A stretch of 10,843 nucleotides of DNA from contig JALNVO010000078.1 in assembly GCA_023231365.1 (NCBI GenBank), forward strand, positions 1-10,843, read 5' to 3'. This DNA comes from Fibrobacteraceae bacterium. Its GTDB lineage: Bacteria > Fibrobacterota > Fibrobacteria > Fibrobacterales > Fibrobacteraceae. Shown in pieces: positions 1-6,775 of this stretch. How positions within the stretch are numbered: the stretch's first letter is position 1; every line of letters starts with the position of its first letter. Below the pieces are notes generated by a model. The model worked only from the letters and a program-made list of their open reading frames with translations. It was not told the DNA's origin and searched no databases. Position numbers and translations under genes: made by a program.

Positions 1-1
1 G

Positions 2-529
2 AACCCGGACAGCATGGAACTCATCCGCGGAAAATCGGGCCGTATGCTCGGGAACTTCTCCGCGATGTTCACGCTCGTCAAGGGCGCACCGCTTTCTTAT
101 AGTCGCGATCTCCAAGAAGACAAGCAGCCCGTATTCGACAGCACACATACGGCAAAAGAGCTTCTCCGCGTGATGAAAGAAGCGATCGAATCTGCGCGCT
201 GGAACTTCGACAATATGGAAAACCGCATGCTCCCTGCGCTCCTTGCAACCGACTTGGCGGATATTCTCGTTGAAGATAAGATACCGTTCCGCGATGCGCA
301 CCGCATTGTTGGAAGCCTCGTTGGCGAAGCCGCCAAACAGGGCAAGCAATTTACCGAGCTTTCCGACGAAGACTGGTCAGAAAAGGGAGTTCCCGATCCA
401 CAAAAAGTGAAGAACAAGCTTACATTCGCCTATTCCGTAAGTCGGCGCAACATCGAAGGCGGAACTGGCAAGGATTCCGTAAAGAACCAGTTCAAGAAAG
501 CCGAAAAGATCCTCGCAAGCGAAAAATAA
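2..529 (+). CDS. argH: Argininosuccinate lyase, C-terminal part (5' truncated by window edge)
   Basis: Argininosuccinate lyase splits argininosuccinate into arginine and fumarate, the last step of arginine synthesis, in the cytoplasm as a homotetramer. The visible 175 residues begin with NPDSMELIRGKSGR, the end of the fumarase/aspartase superfamily signature (GSSxMPxKxNPD), directly followed by the ArgH-typical stretch containing LSYSRDLQEDKQP. The region around DILVEDKIPFRDAHRIVG matches the C-terminal ASL domain that completes the active site between subunits. The frame is open from base 2, so the start and roughly the first 60 percent of the protein lie outside the window. The stop TAA is at 527-529. 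It is transcribed towards the IS remnant and converges on the - strand gene train. Nothing suggests the visible part is damaged. The family call is by sequence recognition and is firm. Confidence 0.95.
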   Translation, partial: NPDSMELIRGKSGRMLGNFSAMFTLVKGAPLSYSRDLQEDKQPVFDSTHTAKELLRVMKEAIESARWNFDNMENRMLPALLATDLADILVEDKIPFRDAHRIVGSLVGEAAKQGKQFTELSDEDWSEKGVPDPQKVKNKLTFAYSVSRRNIEGGTGKDSVKNQFKKAEKILASEK

Positions 530-551
530 AAGAAAAATTCAAAATGAACTC

Positions 552-571
552 CCCCGTAGCAAGCTGCGGGG
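552..571 (-). repeat. Strong hairpin, probable right end of the IS200-type element
   Basis: CCCCGTAG and CTGCGGGG flank a CAAG loop, giving eight paired positions with one G-T wobble. It lies 32 bases beyond the tnpA stop codon in the direction of tnpA transcription, where IS200/IS605 elements carry the subterminal hairpin recognised by TnpA. It also sits 22 bases after the argH stop, so it might end argH transcripts, but no T-run follows on either strand. Confidence 0.55.
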
Positions 572-602
572 ATCAAAGCCAAAGGCAAAATATTGATCTG
601 AG

Positions 603-1063
603 CTATATCGGATCAAACAGTGATAGCTGGCGGTCTCTGAACAGTTGCTTGTACTCCTTTTCGCGCCCTTGGTTCCTCACATATTCACTCACAGATGTCT
701 CATTGCCTTTCTGTCCTACCGTGTTGATGAAATACCCATCGGTCGAGAACTCACCTCCCCGCAAAATTTTCCTGACGGAGGGGACTCGCCGAAATATTTC
801 CCGGGCCGTTATGCTCTCGATCGTGCGCGCTATCTTCGCCGGACTCAAGTGACGGAACGGACTTGAATCAGGAAATGGACATGATCTTTGTCCGTTCCTA
901 TTTCAAGAAAACTAATTTCAACTCGTTGCTAAATTTCCTCGCAGATCCGCTCCAGTTCCTCATCTACCGACTCATCAAAGACAATCCGGCGATATTTTGC
1001 CCAACAGACCAGATGGAAAATCAGCACCGAAACATTGTGGCTCTGGTGTACATATTCGCTGAT
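603..1063 (-). pseudogene. tnpA: IS200/IS605-family transposase TnpA, broken
   Basis: Reading the - strand from 1063 gives a protein that matches Y1 (PF01797) transposases almost end to end. It opens with ISEYVHQSHNVSV and contains AKYRRIVFDESVDEELERIC, then the HUH metal motif in KDHVHFLIQ, then the end with SITAREIFRR and GGEFSTDGYFINTVG, and the catalytic tyrosine in VSEYVRNQG. It is broken: TAG at 929-931 interrupts the frame after the ICEEI segment. Near 846-862 the frame is lost, and removing one base at about 862 and one at about 846 restores the family sequence QSVPSLSPAK. The upstream codon at 1064-1066 is TAG, so no normal start codon remains either. The 3' part (848-603, 81 codons from a TTG) stays open and includes the catalytic tyrosine but not the HUH motif, so it should not be active alone. 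The usual length is about 140-155 residues, which fits the span. Confidence 0.88.
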
Positions 1064-1176
1064 CTATACATAACAGGAATCAAAGCCTTAGCAAGTACGC
1101 GACATTGCAACTTGGAAATTAAAAAAATCTGTTAAATGGTTGCCAAACCGGACGTGATTTTAATTTATAGCAAATT

Positions 1177-1860
1177 TTAGCGTTTCTTCTTTTCGAGGGG
1201 CGCCAAGCGGTCGGCAACTTTAGACAAACTATCATAAAGTTCTAAGAAGTCTTCTATCCAGATGGCGTCCCGTTCTCCTATGAGATTTAGTGCGCCAGCC
1301 AAAGTGCGTTCGGCATTGTACAAGCCGACGGAAACACCTTCAGGAACAGGATTTCCAAAGCCTTTTATATTTGCATTATGGTAAATGACCGCTAAACGGG
1401 CTCGGTAAGATCGGTGCAAGCGGGAAACGAGCCCAGAACGGAGCGAGAGAATTTCCGAATGCGCTTTTTCCAATTTATTTTCGACAACAAGCTTTTCCAC
1501 GCGTTCCAGAGATCGCGAAAAATTTTCGCGCTCTGCAGCAGGAATCAGATATTTTTTGGAATCAATCGTCCGGCGGACTGTTGCTATTTCTTTCCCGAGT
1601 TCTTTCTCGTTCCACACGATGAGATGCGGATAACTAGGCGGCTTTACAGAATTCAACTCCCGCAAATGGGAGTCCACCCAACGCGCAAGGCGAGCGACCA
1701 TTTCCTTCGCTTCATCTTCTTCGCCTACAGTACAGTAATCTGCAATGCGCAAAAGCGAAAAGTCTGCATAAGAGAGACGCCAATAAGGGAATCGCGCCGA
1801 CTTGCGGAGCGTTTCCACATGCCCTTTTACGGAAAGGATGTCGGCGTCCAAAGAACTCAT
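1177..1860 (-). CDS. Unrecognised helical protein, last gene of the motor cassette (227 aa)
   Basis: I do not recognise this family. The protein is 227 residues with no signal peptide and no membrane segment, so it is probably cytoplasmic. It looks mostly alpha-helical and highly charged: an aromatic-rich segment FPYWRLSYADFSLLRI (24-39), a charged helical middle (85-155), a short glycine/proline loop GFGNPVPEG (167-175), and a last helical part ending in a basic EKKKR. Its ATG overlaps the TGA of the MotB-like gene in an ATGA overlap, a sign of translational coupling and of working with the motor. It shows neither the HNH motif of ZorE nor the helicase motifs of ZorD, and at this size it is much smaller than ZorC or ZorD. 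It could be a cytoplasmic partner that docks on the long tail of the MotA-like protein, which is inference from position only. Confidence 0.85.
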   Translation of the reverse strand: MSSLDADILSVKGHVETLRKSARFPYWRLSYADFSLLRIADYCTVGEEDEAKEMVARLARWVDSHLRELNSVKPPSYPHLIVWNEKELGKEIATVRRTIDSKKYLIPAAERENFSRSLERVEKLVVENKLEKAHSEILSLRSGLVSRLHRSYRARLAVIYHNANIKGFGNPVPEGVSVGLYNAERTLAGALNLIGERDAIWIEDFLELYDSLSKVADRLAPLEKKKR

Positions 1861-2492
1861 TTCTGTACCGCCTCCGATTTGCGGATCGGCGTCACGCCAA
1901 TTTCCACGCGGCGATTCAAGCGGCGGTTTTCTTCGCTTGTATTGGGGACTCTCGGATGATTCGCGCCAAAACCCGCAGCAAATATACGGTCAGGCGGGAA
2001 TCCCTGTTTGATTAATGTCTTCACCACATTCACAGCGCGTTCTGTCGAAAGATTCCAGTTCGTATATGTTAGTGAATTTGTAGGTATGTCGTCCGTAAAG
2101 CCCGAGACCATAATAGCATCGCCGGAATCGAGCACATCCAAAAGTCCCTTGCCGATAGAGCTGATGACACCTACACCTTCTACCGTCAAATCAGCACCAT
2201 TGCGCGGGAAAAGAAACGAAGCCTGAATCTGAATATTGCCGTCTTCGAGCGCGATAATACCCTTTTCGAGAGGAGCCTTGAGGCTCTGGGAAAGAAGCGC
2301 GTTGCGCTCCTTGGCAATGCGATGCATCTCTTCTTGGCAGCTCACCACCTCTTGCTCTGTACGGGTCAAAGCCTCCACTTTTTTCTCTTTCACAGTTGTC
2401 ATTGCGACGAACGCAAGAATAAAGAGGGATAGAAGCCCTGCCGTGAGGTCAGTAAAAACGAGCCAAGGCCGTTCTTCAGAACGCTTTGCCAT
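1857..2492 (-). CDS. MotB/ZorB-like stator protein with OmpA-type peptidoglycan-binding domain (211 aa)
   Basis: This is the B subunit of a proton-driven rotary unit. Residues 1-9 are cytoplasmic and basic/acidic. One membrane helix follows (about 10-33), with FTDLTAGLLSLFILAF placing Asp15 at the position of the proton-carrying aspartate of MotB (MotB: YADFMTAMMAFFL). A short periplasmic linker (35-85) leads to an OmpA/MotB domain (about 86-200) with GFTDDIP (131-137), NWNLSTERA (145-153) and NRRLNRRVEIGV (189-200), including the Asp and Arg used by this domain to grip peptidoglycan. The length is close to ZorB and below most flagellar MotB. Its ATG shares one base with the stop of the MotA-like gene (TAATG), and its TGA overlaps the next start, so the pair and its downstream gene are translated together. 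No flagellar gene is nearby, so a flagellar role is unlikely. ZorB-like is the best label; a Tol/Exb-like envelope motor is the alternative. Confidence 0.9.
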   Translation of the reverse strand: MAKRSEERPWLVFTDLTAGLLSLFILAFVAMTTVKEKKVEALTRTEQEVVSCQEEMHRIAKERNALLSQSLKAPLEKGIIALEDGNIQIQASFLFPRNGADLTVEGVGVISSIGKGLLDVLDSGDAIMVSGFTDDIPTNSLTYTNWNLSTERAVNVVKTLIKQGFPPDRIFAAGFGANHPRVPNTSEENRRLNRRVEIGVTPIRKSEAVQK

Positions 2493-4294
2493 TAGGAGTC
2501 CGCCTTAGACGCCGTACCCGGCGCGCGCTGGGACTGTTCCAAGATTTCGAGAAGGATTTCTTGCGTCTTGACCGCATTTTCCATAAGTACTTCGCCCGCG
2601 CGTTCGTGGAAGGCCTCTAGCGACATATTGAGCTGTTCAATAAAGTTCTGTTCACCTTCGCGTTCTGGAACGTCACCAGAGAGCTTGGAGAGGACAGCTT
2701 CAATTCCCTTGCCGAACATCTCGAGGTTGGCAGCAAATTCGGACTGATTCACACGCATCATCTTGGCGGCTTCGGCGATGTTCGATCCGAGAGCCTCCGT
2801 GGATTCATTTTCCTTCACCACGCGATTTTCGATACCTTGGATAAGATTTTGCTGAGAAGATATGAGCGCGGAAGAAGACTTTGCAAGTTCAGAGAACGAT
2901 TCCTTGACTTCGGAAGACAAGCGCTCAATTTCATTTGCAACCGTATTCGAGAGGCCGGCACTTCCCGCTTCCGCTTTCTCGGCTACGCCTTCTGCCACGG
3001 AACGAAGCGTTTCGAGACCTTCCTTCTGGCAGCGGGCTACATCGGCAGAAGATGCTTTGAGCGATTCCATGAAAGAGCTCCATTGTTCGCGAGAACTGGA
3101 AAGCTCGAGTTTGACGCCTTCTGCAAGAGCCGCTTCCACTGCAGAAGAAAGCGATGCGAGCTCGGATTTGAGACCCGAAACGATTCCCGTCTGAAACACT
3201 TCCACATTCTGCGAAAGCTTTTGCATCTCTAAAGAAATTCCAGAAGTGATCGAAGTAAGAGAGTTCTTGAGTTCCAAGGAAGCGTCCTTGCCCGCGGTTT
3301 CGAGACCCTCTACCGCGCTTTTCTGAATTTCTTCAAAGTGGTGCGAAAGATCCGAAACAGACATGCGGATGCCTTCTACCGCAGAAGTTTGGACAGTAGT
3401 AATTTGCGAAGAAAGCTCCGCGACGGACTTCTGAATTCCCGAAAGGGCTTGCGATTCTGCAGCAGCCATTTGCACAAGGCCTTTCTCGCTCACCGAAGTC
3501 ATATTTTCAATAAGCGCCTTCTGCAAGGAAGCCAAATTTTCCGAAAGAATTGAAGCCCGCATATCATCCGAAGTCTTCGTCACATCGATCAAATTGCGAA
3601 TTTCCACTGCAACGTCTTCGTGGCTTTCCAAGGTCGGAATCAAATGAAACAAAGTAAATTCATCCAATTTCGCTAAAAGGGAATCATGCGCAGATTCATA
3701 AATGGAATGGTTCGCATTCAAAATCAATGCGGCAAAAAGTCCGCAAAGAGAAGATCCAAAAATTCCCTTCATACTGGAAAAAATGTTTTGAATGATGCCC
3801 AAAGTGGTTTCGGATGTTGCCGTAGCATCAATAGCCGAACCCGCCGTAGAAATGGATAGCATCAAGCCAAAGAACGTCCCCATAAGGCCGAGGAGAATCA
3901 CAACGCCTCCGCTGCTTTTGGAAACGAGATCTTCCTTGGCCGCCCAGACTGTCTTCAAAAATTCCAAGTCGTGAACGGAAAGAGCGACCTTCTTTGCCTT
4001 GAGCGAACGCAAAAAGCGGATCCGCTGATTGAGGAGCCCTTCACCTTGAACGTCCGCATCCGATGGCGCACTTCCCGCATCATAAAGCGAAGCATAGCGA
4101 TCGATCGAATCCCGTTCTTTATCCACTTTGGCAAGTCCGCGGAATACGTTCGTGCAAGAGATGACATAAATGGCGACAATGGCGATGATGATCAGCCAGC
4201 CGAAAAGAGGAGATCCGAAATAGACGGAACTCGCCACCAAGAGAATCGCTCCCAAAATGGAGAGTAACAATACGATCCTAGAAGAGTTTTTCAT
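2492..4294 (-). CDS. MotA/TolQ/ExbB-type proton channel with very long helical tail, ZorA-like (600 aa)
   Basis: This is the A subunit of a proton-driven motor. Four membrane segments are visible: about 6-25, 32-47, 129-149 and 175-195. The third carries GLMGTFFGL with Thr140 at the place of the conserved threonine of ExbB/TolQ (GLFGTVWG). The fourth carries GIFGSSLCGLFAAL with a conserved small polar residue. After residue about 200 comes a cytoplasmic tail of 400 residues rich in Ser, Ala, Glu and Leu, with no proline from 221 to 542, as expected for one long coiled coil. SAVEG recurs at 304 and 326, 22 residues apart. MotA, TolQ and ExbB lack such a tail; ZorA of Zorya has it. I chose ATG at 4294: it lies four bases after the upstream stop with GGAA seven bases before it. 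A GTG at 4339 would add 15 residues but overlaps the upstream gene by 41 bases and has no good ribosome site. Confidence 0.88.
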   Translation of the reverse strand: MKNSSRIVLLLSILGAILLVASSVYFGSPLFGWLIIIAIVAIYVISCTNVFRGLAKVDKERDSIDRYASLYDAGSAPSDADVQGEGLLNQRIRFLRSLKAKKVALSVHDLEFLKTVWAAKEDLVSKSSGGVVILLGLMGTFFGLMLSISTAGSAIDATATSETTLGIIQNIFSSMKGIFGSSLCGLFAALILNANHSIYESAHDSLLAKLDEFTLFHLIPTLESHEDVAVEIRNLIDVTKTSDDMRASILSENLASLQKALIENMTSVSEKGLVQMAAAESQALSGIQKSVAELSSQITTVQTSAVEGIRMSVSDLSHHFEEIQKSAVEGLETAGKDASLELKNSLTSITSGISLEMQKLSQNVEVFQTGIVSGLKSELASLSSAVEAALAEGVKLELSSSREQWSSFMESLKASSADVARCQKEGLETLRSVAEGVAEKAEAGSAGLSNTVANEIERLSSEVKESFSELAKSSSALISSQQNLIQGIENRVVKENESTEALGSNIAEAAKMMRVNQSEFAANLEMFGKGIEAVLSKLSGDVPEREGEQNFIEQLNMSLEAFHERAGEVLMENAVKTQEILLEILEQSQRAPGTASKADS

Positions 4295-4298
4295 TATT

Positions 4299-5192
4299 TC
4301 ATTCCACGGTTTTATGAGTAAAAAGGTCAAGTTGTCCACGGGAAAACCCGCGCAAATACAAAAGCCATTTATCGCGATACCATTCGCCGATCAGCAATGT
4401 GAGTCCACAGGCATAATCGCAAAAATCATCCGTATAAGCGAGAAACGCATTTTCATAGGCAAAGCTGCTATTCCACAAAGACCCTACGTCGCGGGCACAG
4501 GAAACGGACGTCGGAAAGCGGCGATCCTTGGTCTTGGATTTGAAAGCCTGATCGAAACGCTTGCGGGCAAGTACAGCAAGCGAAGAGCGAAGACGCGCAA
4601 TCAGCACATATTCACTATCGCGGAGGGAAGCCTCCAAAGAGGGCAATACTTTCGACACAGGGTCGATCGCACTTTCCCTGTACCAAAGCTTGGAAAGCTT
4701 GTCCTGCAAGTGCTCGACACGGCCAGAAAGGTTGACCAACAATTTTTCAGCATCGCCCACCATCAGGTGTATCGTCGAAAAATAAAGAGTTCTCTGCTTT
4801 TCGGAGTTTGCCGAAAAAAACCAGCCCCTGTCATCCTTTAGCACAAATTCGTTCTGGACAAGCATCCGGGTAATTTCATCAGTCGCAAACCGCTGCATCC
4901 ATTTAGCGCGGAACTCATTGAATTTGGTGCGATATTCATCGATGATGATCGGAAAATCCTCAATGGCAATTTTCCAAGCCGTAGCGCCATAAGAAATCAT
5001 TTCCGGGCCAGCCATCATACTATGCGGATTTTCAATTGCAGCATCCAAATGTTCAAAAAGAGCAATTGACCACCTAGCATCCATTGCCTGAGAAAGGTTT
5101 GCCATTTCCGAAGCGCGATCCGGTCGTGCTCCTAAACGAAGCAGGCTTGAACCTGTCATTTTCCGAATTGCTCTGCGAAATGATTCTTCCAC
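4299..5192 (-). CDS. Unrecognised helical protein, first gene of the motor cassette (297 aa)
   Basis: I do not recognise this family. There is no signal peptide or membrane segment; it should be cytoplasmic. It appears all-helical with many aromatic residues. Notable pieces are KIAIEDFPIIIDEYRTKFNEF (about 74-94, quoted loosely), a charged middle (145-220), and a C-terminal part with Cys232, Cys258 and Cys262 and the aromatic segment GEWYRDKWLLYLRGFSRG (269-286). The three cysteines are not arranged as an obvious zinc site. The start is GTG at 5192, 17 bases after the stop of the beta-helix gene, with AAAGG 12 bases upstream; ATG at codon 12 is an alternative. It ends four bases before the MotA-like start, so it almost certainly belongs to the motor unit. 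It has none of the helicase or HNH motifs of known Zorya effectors. A distant link to ZorC cannot be excluded from inspection alone, but it is far shorter. Confidence 0.85.
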   Translation of the reverse strand: MEESFRRAIRKMTGSSLLRLGARPDRASEMANLSQAMDARWSIALFEHLDAAIENPHSMMAGPEMISYGATAWKIAIEDFPIIIDEYRTKFNEFRAKWMQRFATDEITRMLVQNEFVLKDDRGWFFSANSEKQRTLYFSTIHLMVGDAEKLLVNLSGRVEHLQDKLSKLWYRESAIDPVSKVLPSLEASLRDSEYVLIARLRSSLAVLARKRFDQAFKSKTKDRRFPTSVSCARDVGSLWNSSFAYENAFLAYTDDFCDYACGLTLLIGEWYRDKWLLYLRGFSRGQLDLFTHKTVE

Positions 5193-5209
5193 GGGAACAA
5201 TATACCTTT

Positions 5210-5917
5210 TTAAAATCCGGCTTCAATGCGCTGCCATACACTTCTCGACACCCGGCGGCCCTGTCCTGCAAGTTCATCGGATTCCCGGCGGATATCGGCC
5301 TCCAAATTGCCCTTCACAGAAAGAGAATCTCCGTCAAAAGTGGAACCTTTTGAAAGGTAGAGTCCAAAAACGTTGTCGTGAAACTTTATCTTGCGGAAGC
5401 GCACAGTCCCCGCCCCAACAGAAAGAGCAAACCGGTTACGGGAAAATTCCCCTCCTACAAGATCAAACTTGGGAGAATTTTCCACCCACAAGCCATAGTA
5501 ATTGTTAACAAATTTAACGTTGTCAAAAATACCCGAAGAACGGACGACCGTATTGCGAAAAGCATTTTCTACGATCAGATTTTTTACAATAAAAAAACGA
5601 TCCCCGGTAGAAAGATAAATCCCGTTCCAAGACTCTCCAGAATCCGCATTGCGGAAAGCAACTGGCTTTTTAACAGAGCCTTCAATATCGACAGTTCCAC
5701 GGCAAAAAAGTTTTGCATAGCCGCTAAAAAAGACTTCTACCCCGGGCTCAATTTTAAGAGTATCATCCTCAGCCAAAATAAAACTCGACTCTAGAAGATA
5801 AGGCGATGCAGACGCGCGAAGCAAAACTTTATGATGTTTGATCGAAGGGAATGGAGTTACCGCAAAAGAGACTCCGAAAAAAAACAACAGAAAAAGAATC
5901 CAGAAGCTTCGTTTCAT
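5210..5917 (-). CDS. Secreted right-handed beta-helix protein (235 aa)
   Basis: An N-terminal Sec signal is clear: MKR, then a strongly hydrophobic stretch to residue 16, then SFA at 17-19 as a signal peptidase I site. The mature part (20-235) is built from short repeated strands of the parallel beta-helix type. Examples are KIEPGVEVFFSG, LFCRGTVDIEGSVKKPVAF, ESWNGIYLS, and repeated turns with IFDNVKFVNN, DLVGGEFSRN and RFRKIKFHDN, in which an asparagine or aspartate follows a hydrophobic strand. Such folds occur in polysaccharide lyases, hydrolases and adhesins, but I see no catalytic set, so no enzyme activity is claimed. The short helix is finished by a polar, arginine-rich tail (EADIRRESDELAG onward). 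Its ATG lies one base after the stop of the lipoprotein gene (TAATATG), with GGAG inside the end of that gene, so the two are coupled. It is expected in the periplasm or outside the cell. Confidence 0.85.
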   Translation of the reverse strand: MKRSFWILFLLFFFGVSFAVTPFPSIKHHKVLLRASASPYLLESSFILAEDDTLKIEPGVEVFFSGYAKLFCRGTVDIEGSVKKPVAFRNADSGESWNGIYLSTGDRFFIVKNLIVENAFRNTVVRSSGIFDNVKFVNNYYGLWVENSPKFDLVGGEFSRNRFALSVGAGTVRFRKIKFHDNVFGLYLSKGSTFDGDSLSVKGNLEADIRRESDELAGQGRRVSRSVWQRIEAGF

Positions 5918-5918
5918 A

Positions 5919-6761
5919 TTAACGCGAACTCCGGAGCGAAATCTTTTGATGCACTCTCAAATCGGGAATCGTATCTCCGGACTGTTTTTCAATCAGGCGC
6001 ACCTTGCCATCAATGGAAAGCTCCCCTTCCACAATTTTTCCCTCTTTTACATCAAAAATCACCGACCCCGATCCCAAGACAAAATCCGAGCTTTCAAGGA
6101 GCTGGGAATCATCTTCACTCCTCTGCTTATAGCGGACGTTCATCTGCACTTTGGCAAGTTGTACTCCGCCCCGCATGAAGATCTCTTCGAGTTTGAACCA
6201 TTTGTATGCAATACTCTGTTTTCCGTTGTCATCGCTGATCACCTGCTGGCGTTCCCAAGATTCACCCACAGCAATCGGAGAGGACGGAAGCACAGGCTGA
6301 ATTTTCAAAAAAACTTTGCGGATGTCCACATCGCCTATATCCGGCAAAGCGACAAAATCGTCGAAGGAGACCGATTTCATATCTCCATTTTCCGCCATCT
6401 TGAATTGGAACGCCTGGGTCTTCAAATAGCGTTCTATGTGATCCGACTCTTCCACAGACCTTGTATCCGACGTATAATTTGCAGAATCCACCCGGAGCAG
6501 GAACCGGCCGGAGCCATCATCATAGGCAGAAAGGAGCTCCGAATGCAGGCGGACTCTGATATCGGCATTCATCGATTCTGGATTCTGCGCATTCGAAGAA
6601 TCCGCTTGGGAATCTACTAAAACGCGGAGTGAAGACCGAAGTTCATAATCTTCAGGAGCCGGATTCTGAGTATTAAAGGAAAGCGTTACTTTGTGATCGT
6701 CGCAAGCTACGAAAGCAAAGGAAAAAAAAGTGAATGGGATGAGGAACGCAAAACGGTTCAT
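5919..6761 (-). CDS. Lipoprotein of unknown function (280 aa)
   Basis: The first 20 residues form a lipoprotein signal: basic MNR, a hydrophobic stretch rich in Phe, and FVAC at 17-20 as lipobox, so Cys20 would be lipidated. The next residues are Asp-Asp; in enterobacteria Asp at +2 keeps a lipoprotein in the inner membrane, but that rule may not hold here. The mature part looks mainly beta-stranded with an acidic linker (50-66). A segment LPSSPIAVGESWERQQ (159-173) followed by long amphipathic strands recalls bacterial lipoproteins of the DUF6263 kind, in which a properly spaced VGdsW motif precedes a strand-rich half; I consider that only a possibility. It starts 14 bases after tadA and is followed after one base by the beta-helix gene, so the two exported proteins probably act together. 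No enzymatic motif is visible. Confidence 0.82.
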   Translation of the reverse strand: MNRFAFLIPFTFFSFAFVACDDHKVTLSFNTQNPAPEDYELRSSLRVLVDSQADSSNAQNPESMNADIRVRLHSELLSAYDDGSGRFLLRVDSANYTSDTRSVEESDHIERYLKTQAFQFKMAENGDMKSVSFDDFVALPDIGDVDIRKVFLKIQPVLPSSPIAVGESWERQQVISDDNGKQSIAYKWFKLEEIFMRGGVQLAKVQMNVRYKQRSEDDSQLLESSDFVLGSGSVIFDVKEGKIVEGELSIDGKVRLIEKQSGDTIPDLRVHQKISLRSSR

Positions 6762-6775
6762 ACTTTCAAAAATAA

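Larger units (their letters stand above)
551..1150 (-). mobile_element. Decayed IS200/IS605-type insertion sequence (ends approximate)
   Basis: Bases 530-1176 carry no intact gene. What they hold is the remnant of a small single-ORF IS200-type element: a broken tnpA on the - strand and, just past its 3' end, a perfect hairpin at 552-571 as expected for the right end. These elements move as single strands through the HUH transposase, lack terminal inverted repeats and do not duplicate their target, so the borders cannot be read directly. The left border is a guess from the usual total of about 0.7 kb; no clear left-end hairpin was found. It lies between convergent argH and the motor cassette, where insertion would break no gene. 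Confidence 0.6.

Noticed and set aside
552..571. Intrinsic terminator of argH
   Set aside because: The hairpin is strong but the sequence after it on the + strand (GATCAAAGCC) has no T-run; the same is true on the - strand.
1078..1096. ATCAAAGCC shared with 572-580, as a repeat marking both IS ends
   Set aside because: Nine bases shared in the same orientation is short and may be chance; IS200-type elements are not expected to have such terminal direct repeats.
863..1135. Open + strand frame of 90 codons
   Set aside because: It lies antisense to the tnpA remnant, shows no family likeness and has low-complexity composition of a shadow frame.
1121..1149. Terminator or IS left-end hairpin downstream of the 227-aa gene
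   Set aside because: GGTT/AACC gives only four pairs, and the seven-T run on the - strand begins 10 bases after it, so the structure is too weak to call either way.
1857..4294. Flagellar stator MotAB
   Set aside because: The membrane aspartate and OmpA domain are MotB-like, but no flagellar or chemotaxis gene is present and MotA proteins lack the 400-residue tail.
4295..4339. Longer MotA-like reading from GTG at 4339
   Set aside because: It overlaps the upstream gene by 41 bases and lacks a good ribosome site, while the ATG at 4294 has GGAA at suitable spacing and begins just before the first membrane helix.
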